Shown one piece after another: positions 13,739 to 18,116 of a stretch of 18,116 nucleotides of DNA; the stretch's first letter is position 1; every line of letters begins with the position of its first letter. Origin of the DNA: Planctomycetales bacterium (lineage in GTDB: Bacteria > 4484-113 > JAFGCY01). Under the pieces are notes generated by a model that was not told the DNA's origin, did no database searches, and worked only from the letters and a program-made list of their open reading frames with translations. Made by a program: the position numbers and the translations under genes. The stretch lies in the NCBI GenBank assembly GCA_024645305.1, contig JAHEFU010000022.1, forward strand, positions 1 to 18,116, given 5' to 3'.

Positions 13739-13780
13739 ACGCTGATTATCGCCGATGTCACTTTGTGATAACGTGTTCGC
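13739..13780. promoter_or_regulatory. Compact divergent promoter, 42 bp between two start codons
   Basis: On the minus strand GATAAT (13750-13745) lies exactly six bases before GTG 13738. On the plus strand TAACGT (13769-13774) lies six bases, and the overlapping GATAAC (13767-13772) eight bases, before GTG 13781. The TTATC and GATAA elements are inverted copies 16 bases apart. With normal spacing, each promoter's -35 region falls on the other's -10, so the two could not fire from the same template at once. Confidence 0.5.
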
Positions 13781-14497
13781 GTGGATCTCCCCATCGGTAC
13801 CATCGTGAATGCCCTGACTGTCATCTGCGGCAGCCTGCTGGGTCTGCTGCTGCGCCATGGCCTGCCTGAGCGCTTGCGGGGCATCGTGTTCCAGGGAATC
13901 GGGATCTGCACACTCCTGATTGGCATGCAGATGGCCCTGAAGGTCCAGAACCTCCTGGTGCTGGTGTTCGCAGTTCTGCTGGGCGGCCTGCTCGGAGAAT
14001 GGGCCCGGCTGGAGGACAGGCTGCAGGAAGCGGGAGAGAGTCTCAAGAAACGTCTGGGCAGTTCAGAGGGGAAGTTCACCGAAGGTCTGCTGATGGCTTT
14101 CCTGATATTCTGTGTGGGCAGCATGACTGTGGTTGGCGCTCTGGAGGAGGGCACACGGGGGAATCCCCAGCTGCTGTATGTCAAGTCAGTGCTGGACGGA
14201 TTCACATCCATCGCCCTGGCTGCAACATATGGGGCCGGGGTGCTGTTCAGCGTCATTCCATTGCTGATCTACCAGGTGGCCCTGACCCTGCTGGCCTCAG
14301 CCGCCCAGCCACTGCTCAGCGACGTGATCATCAGCCAGATGAGTGCTGTGGGTGGTGTACTGATCCTCGGTATCGGTCTGAATGTACTGGACATAAAGAA
14401 GATCCGGGTAACCAATTTCCTGCCGGCGTTGTTCATCATCATTCCGCTGCAGATCTACTTCGCTCCCTTGCTGGAGGGCCTGTCAGGAGGCTCCTGA
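13781..14497 (+). CDS. DUF554 family membrane protein
   Basis: 238 residues with about seven membrane spans, the usual DUF554 size. The family pattern is clear: GTIVNALTVICGSLLGLLL (6-24), LPERLRGIVFQGIGICTLLI, a central soluble loop, the GSMTVVGALEEG block (about 112-123), VKSVLDGFTSIALAATYGAGVL and, near the C terminus, MSAVGGVLILGIGLNVLDIK with the IKKIRVTNFLPALF end. The family is a predicted membrane transport protein of unknown substrate. The start is a GTG with no Shine-Dalgarno; the hydrophobic N terminus begins at once, so no later start fits. It diverges from the CPBP-like gene and overlaps the 3' end of the kinase gene by 15 bases. Confidence 0.92.
   Translation: MDLPIGTIVNALTVICGSLLGLLLRHGLPERLRGIVFQGIGICTLLIGMQMALKVQNLLVLVFAVLLGGLLGEWARLEDRLQEAGESLKKRLGSSEGKFTEGLLMAFLIFCVGSMTVVGALEEGTRGNPQLLYVKSVLDGFTSIALAATYGAGVLFSVIPLLIYQVALTLLASAAQPLLSDVIISQMSAVGGVLILGIGLNVLDIKKIRVTNFLPALFIIIPLQIYFAPLLEGLSGGS
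14483..14497. repeat. Palindrome shared by two convergent stop codons
   Basis: TCAGGAG-G-CTCCTGA is a 7-bp inverted repeat that carries the TGA of the DUF554 gene at one end and the TGA of the kinase gene (read on the other strand) at the other. The 15-base overlap of the two genes is exactly this palindrome. Confidence 0.8.
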
Positions 14498-17400
14498 TTC
14501 CGGTGCGGCATTCGATTCATCCAGCACCCGGCGCAGGGTCTTCCCCAGGTCCTGCAGCTTGACCGGTTTTTGCAGGTACTCCCGAATTCCGATTTCCCGC
14601 GCCCGGTCAGCCGGAAGGGTCTGGCTGAACCCCGTACACATCACGATAGGAATGTCCGGCCGGAGCTTCAGGATCCTCTGAGCCAGTTCCTCGCCGGTCA
14701 GCTGAGGCATCGTCTGGTCAGTCAAAACCAGGTCGAAGGCCAGCGGGTCGCTGCTGAATTCTTCCCAGGCCTGCTTGCTGCTGTCACAGCCACTTACACG
14801 GTAACCCAGCAGGCTGAGCATCTCGCTGACCACATTAACAATCATACGTTCGTCATCAACTAGCAGGATCCGCTCCTGGCCTGTATGGTTCTCCAGGGGC
14901 AGGGGCTCGGGCTGTGGGAACTCAGGCGGGCAAACAGGCAGATGGACGCTGAATGTGGTGCCCCCGCCCACGTTGCTGACGACATTGATGGCTCCGCGCA
15001 GTGAGTGCACTATGCCGTGCACCACTGACAAGCCCATGCCTGTGCCCTTGCCGACCTCCTTGGTGGTGAAGAAGGGCTCAAAGATCCGCGTCAGGTGTTC
15101 GCCCGGGATGCCTTCTCCGGTGTCAGACACGTCAAGGCGCAGGTAGCTGCTGGCGTCCAGCTCTGGGTTTCTTTCCCGGAATTCGCTGTCCGGTCTGAAT
15201 TCCTCGAGTGCCACGGTCAGCGTGCCACCCGTTGCCAGCATTGCATGTCCCGCATTTGTGCAGAGGTTCATCAGCAGCTGGTGGATCTCGGTGGGATCCG
15301 CCAGGACCGTGGCATCACCCGCATGCAGCTCCTGCTGGATGTCCACCGTCGTCGGGAGTGAGGCGCGGATCAGCTTGAGCACCTCCCGCACTATCAGTTC
15401 CATCCGCAGCGGTGAGTAATTGGCTTCCTTCTTGCGGGCGTATGAGAGCACCTGCTTGACGAGTTCCGCAGCGCGGCTGCTGGCATCAATGATGGCTTTC
15501 AGGTGCGGTTCCGCAGTGCTCTGGTTGGGCATGCTGTCCATGGCGATCTCTGCATTGCCCACAATCGCGAACAGGATGTTGTTGAAGTCATGGGCGATGC
15601 CGCCGGCCAGGGTACCAATCGCCTCCATCTTCTGGCTCTGCTTGAGCTGTTCCTCCATCGCCAGCTGCCTGGTCACGTCGCGCTTGACTGCCACAAATCC
15701 GATGATCTCCCCGCGGGCATCGCGCACCGGGCTGATGGTGGCTTCCTCCTGGTACAGGGATCCGTCCTTGCGGCGGTTGACGAACTTGCCGTGCCAGACA
15801 TTGCCGCTGCTGATTTCCTGCCACATCACGCTGTAGAACTGCTCGTCCATGCGACCACTGGAGATCATGCGCGGTGTGTTGCCAATGGCTTCCGCGCGGG
15901 TATAGCCGGTGATCTTCTCAAACGCCGGATTAACATAGGTGATCGTCCCATGGCGATCAGTTGTCATGATCGCATCGTGGGCGTTTTCCACGGCAATCAC
16001 AACCTGGCGCAGCTGGTTCTCGGCGGCATTCTGTTCGGTCACGTTGCGCACGATCGCCAGGCTGACCCCCCGGCCGCTAGGATTGACTGAGCGTTCGCAG
16101 TCGATCAGGACCTCTATCAGGGATCCGTCGGCGCACCTGTAGGTGAAAGTGGCATCATGGATCCGGCCTGTGCTGTTTATCTGCGGTTCAAACTCCCGCT
16201 TCAGGCGATCCGCGGAGTCCGGGGTCATTATGAAGTCGGCCTTCCGTCCGACCACCTCCTCGCGGTCATATCCTGTTTCGTCCAGCCACTTCTGGTTGAC
16301 ATCAATGATGTAGCCTTCGTTGTCAATGGAGTACATCATCACCGGGGAATTGTGGTAGATGTGGCGGAACTTCTCCTCATTGGCCCGCAGAAGCTTCAGG
16401 GTCCTCTCCTGCTCGGTGATGTCCTGCACGATACCACTGGCGCCTGTATAGGATCCGTCCTCAGTGCTGTTGGGGCTGGCGCTGACCATTGCTACCCTGG
16501 TCTCTCCGTCGCTGCGGCGGATCCGCAGGCGGTAGGAATTGCTGGAACCGGACTGCCGCAAGCGGTCCTGCTGGTCGATGACGAGCAATTGTTCCGGATC
16601 CAGGAATTCGCCGACCCTCCTGCCGGTCAGCTGGCCCAGCTCCACACCGAACATGCGTTCCAGCGCGGGGTTGGCGTACGTGAAGGTGTTCTCCCCGTCA
16701 ACTACGAAAATGCCCTCGCTCATATCGTTGACAAGATGGCGGTACTTCTCCTCGCTCTGGCGGAGGACCTCCTCCGTCTGGACCTGCTCTGTCACGTCCT
16801 GTACGAGAGCCAGGCTGCCAAGGAAATCACCCTCGGCGCTGTAACGCGGGCTGGCGGATACCATGGCGATCCGGGTTCCGCCATCTTCCTGCATGACACT
16901 CAGCATGTAGGAGCTGCTGTGGCCCTGCCGGCGCAACTCATGTTGCCTGGTGATCATCTCCTTCTGCTCATCATCCATGAAGTCAAACAGGCAACGCCCG
17001 ATCACGGTTCCCACCGGTATACCGATCAGGCGTTCCAGTGCGGGATTGGCGAATTCGAAGACACCATTCTCATCAACGCTCGCCAGCCCTTCGGACATCT
17101 GTTCCACCAGACGGCGGTAGCGTTGCTCGCTGTCCCGGATGGCCTGTTCAGCCAGCCGCATCTCAGTGACGTCCTGGACCAGCGCATGGCTGCCTATGTA
17201 CTTGTCGTTGCGGTCATAGCGCGGGCTGACTGAGACGTACAGGTCCCTGGTCTGGCCATCCGCCCGCAGTACCTGCAGTTCGTAACGGCTGGAATTGCCC
17301 TCCTGACGCATTTCGTGCTGCCGGCGGGATACCTCCTGCATTTCTGGAGAGAGGAAATCACTGATGTTGCGACCGACGAGCTGCTCCGGATGCAAGCCCA

Positions 17401-18116
17401 TGATCCTGCCGAGCGCGGGATTGGCATAGACGAAGTTACCATCCTCATCCGCAGTGCTGAGTCCCTCGAACATGGTGTCCACCAGGTTGCGGTACTGCCA
17501 CTCGCTTTCCCTCACCCGGTCAGATGAGCGGCGGCGCTGGATTGCCAGGGCCAGGAAACCCGCCACATAGCTGATGAGGTCAATGTCCTGCTGGCTGAAC
17601 ACGCCTTCGATACGGTAGTCCTGCAGGACGATCACGCCATTGATCTCATCAGCATCAGACAGGGGAACCCCGAGCCAGGACATGCTGGCGGGCCCAAAGG
17701 ACTTTAGCAGCCCCTGTTTGATCATTTCATCCTGCTCACTGGCGTTGACCAGCAGGGGCCGGCCTTCCAGTCTGACGATATCAGTCAGGCTGCCCTCCAT
17801 GTGCTGTGGATGGAAGCAGTCGTCATGTTCGTCGAAGTGGAACGGAAACTCATAGAGCTCAGTCTCCGGGTTGTACAAGGCGATGTAGATATTGCGTGCC
17901 GGGACCAGCGTACCCAGTGCCCGGTGAACCGTTGCCAGCAATTCCTCCAGGTTGTCACTGCGGCTGGTGGCCTCGGAGATCTCTAGCAGCAGTTCCTGGA
18001 TCTTCTCGGCCCGTCGGCGTTCTGAAATGTCCTGGGCCATACCCACGATCCGTGGCAGTTGGCCCGGTTCGTCCCTTATGACCCGGCCCTTGATGCGCAG
18101 GAAGCGCTGGCGCCCG
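14483..18116 (-). CDS. Hybrid histidine kinase (GAF, multi-PAS, HisKA, HATPase, REC), N terminus missing
   Basis: The frame is open at the right edge (1,210 residues visible) and the first codons, QRFLRIKGRVIRDEPG to VGMAQDISERRRAE, are the end of another PAS/PAC unit, so the real start is outside. Numbered from the first visible codon: GAF about 43-195; PAS/PAC units starting at about 204, 329, 454 and 579; a fifth PAS from about 702; HisKA with phospho-accepting H842 in GGIAHDFNN; HATPase with the N box near 946, DTGEGI 998-1003 and GTGMGLSVVHG 1024-1034; and a REC domain about 1082-1200 with the acceptor D1133 in LVLTDQTMP and K near LQKPV. All catalytic residues look intact. No membrane span is visible, so this part is a cytoplasmic sensor. 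Phosphate would pass from H842 to D1133; no separate output regulator is in view. Confidence 0.93.
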   Translation of the reverse strand, partial: GRQRFLRIKGRVIRDEPGQLPRIVGMAQDISERRRAEKIQELLLEISEATSRSDNLEELLATVHRALGTLVPARNIYIALYNPETELYEFPFHFDEHDDCFHPQHMEGSLTDIVRLEGRPLLVNASEQDEMIKQGLLKSFGPASMSWLGVPLSDADEINGVIVLQDYRIEGVFSQQDIDLISYVAGFLALAIQRRRSSDRVRESEWQYRNLVDTMFEGLSTADEDGNFVYANPALGRIMGLHPEQLVGRNISDFLSPEMQEVSRRQHEMRQEGNSSRYELQVLRADGQTRDLYVSVSPRYDRNDKYIGSHALVQDVTEMRLAEQAIRDSEQRYRRLVEQMSEGLASVDENGVFEFANPALERLIGIPVGTVIGRCLFDFMDDEQKEMITRQHELRRQGHSSSYMLSVMQEDGGTRIAMVSASPRYSAEGDFLGSLALVQDVTEQVQTEEVLRQSEEKYRHLVNDMSEGIFVVDGENTFTYANPALERMFGVELGQLTGRRVGEFLDPEQLLVIDQQDRLRQSGSSNSYRLRIRRSDGETRVAMVSASPNSTEDGSYTGASGIVQDITEQERTLKLLRANEEKFRHIYHNSPVMMYSIDNEGYIIDVNQKWLDETGYDREEVVGRKADFIMTPDSADRLKREFEPQINSTGRIHDATFTYRCADGSLIEVLIDCERSVNPSGRGVSLAIVRNVTEQNAAENQLRQVVIAVENAHDAIMTTDRHGTITYVNPAFEKITGYTRAEAIGNTPRMISSGRMDEQFYSVMWQEISSGNVWHGKFVNRRKDGSLYQEEATISPVRDARGEIIGFVAVKRDVTRQLAMEEQLKQSQKMEAIGTLAGGIAHDFNNILFAIVGNAEIAMDSMPNQSTAEPHLKAIIDASSRAAELVKQVLSYARKKEANYSPLRMELIVREVLKLIRASLPTTVDIQQELHAGDATVLADPTEIHQLLMNLCTNAGHAMLATGGTLTVALEEFRPDSEFRERNPELDASSYLRLDVSDTGEGIPGEHLTRIFEPFFTTKEVGKGTGMGLSVVHGIVHSLRGAINVVSNVGGGTTFSVHLPVCPPEFPQPEPLPLENHTGQERILLVDDERMIVNVVSEMLSLLGYRVSGCDSSKQAWEEFSSDPLAFDLVLTDQTMPQLTGEELAQRILKLRPDIPIVMCTGFSQTLPADRAREIGIREYLQKPVKLQDLGKTLRRVLDESNAAPESGAS

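Noticed and set aside
12665..13768. A 367-codon plus-strand frame over methyltransferase and CPBP-like genes
   Set aside because: It spans two minus-strand genes and their spacer, and is rich in Q, H and C without any recognisable domain.
16157..17233. A 358-codon plus-strand frame inside the kinase gene
   Set aside because: It mirrors the PAS repeats on the other strand; the kinase reading has intact motifs throughout.

Overview
The window is a gene-dense stretch of a bacterial chromosome with moderately high GC. The cell is probably diderm: there are several lipobox lipoproteins, a protein built from the periplasmic domains of a secretin, and Sec-type secreted proteins. I cannot assign a phylum from the sequence. 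A coaD gene followed by a coiled-coil partner occurs in Firmicutes and several poorly sampled phyla, so it does not decide. Start signals are mixed. Most genes have a clear Shine-Dalgarno sequence. At least three others (coaD, the DUF554-like gene and the CAAX-protease-like gene), and possibly a fourth near 782, instead have a -10-like hexamer about six bases before the start codon, as expected for leaderless mRNAs.

Left part, minus strand (1-2399). From upstream to downstream these are lemA, a lipoprotein with a PPC-like domain, a 54-residue single-span microprotein with its own terminator, a small conserved-looking soluble protein, and the first 98 codons of a secreted or lipoprotein gene that runs off the left edge. 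Centre-left, plus strand (2555-4285): two adjacent secreted proteins of unknown function. They share one C-terminal domain, a heptad-like N-terminal helix and a variable linker, and so look like a diverged tandem duplication.

Centre, plus strand (4357-10499). This part holds coaD (coenzyme A biosynthesis), a coiled-coil protein, a large zinc-metallopeptidase lipoprotein (M30-like), a strong terminator, a secretin-like protein without the pore domain, a 380-base gene-free stretch with one strong imperfect hairpin, and a 26-residue HEAT-like repeat protein.

Right part (10767-18116). On the minus strand there is a damaged ABC exporter locus: the start of an ATPase gene is fused out of frame to a permease that has lost its N terminus. 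Upstream of it lie a class I methyltransferase and a degenerate CPBP-like membrane protein. A DUF554 membrane protein gene diverges from the last of these across only 42 bp. It converges, with a 15-base overlap, on a very large hybrid histidine kinase (GAF, at least five PAS domains, HisKA, HATPase, REC) whose N terminus lies beyond the right edge.

No tRNA, rRNA, CRISPR array, transposase or prophage gene was seen. The most notable points are the paired secreted paralogues with an unrecognised domain, the ABC deletion-fusion, the leaderless start architecture with interlocked divergent promoters, and the secretin-like protein without a pore.
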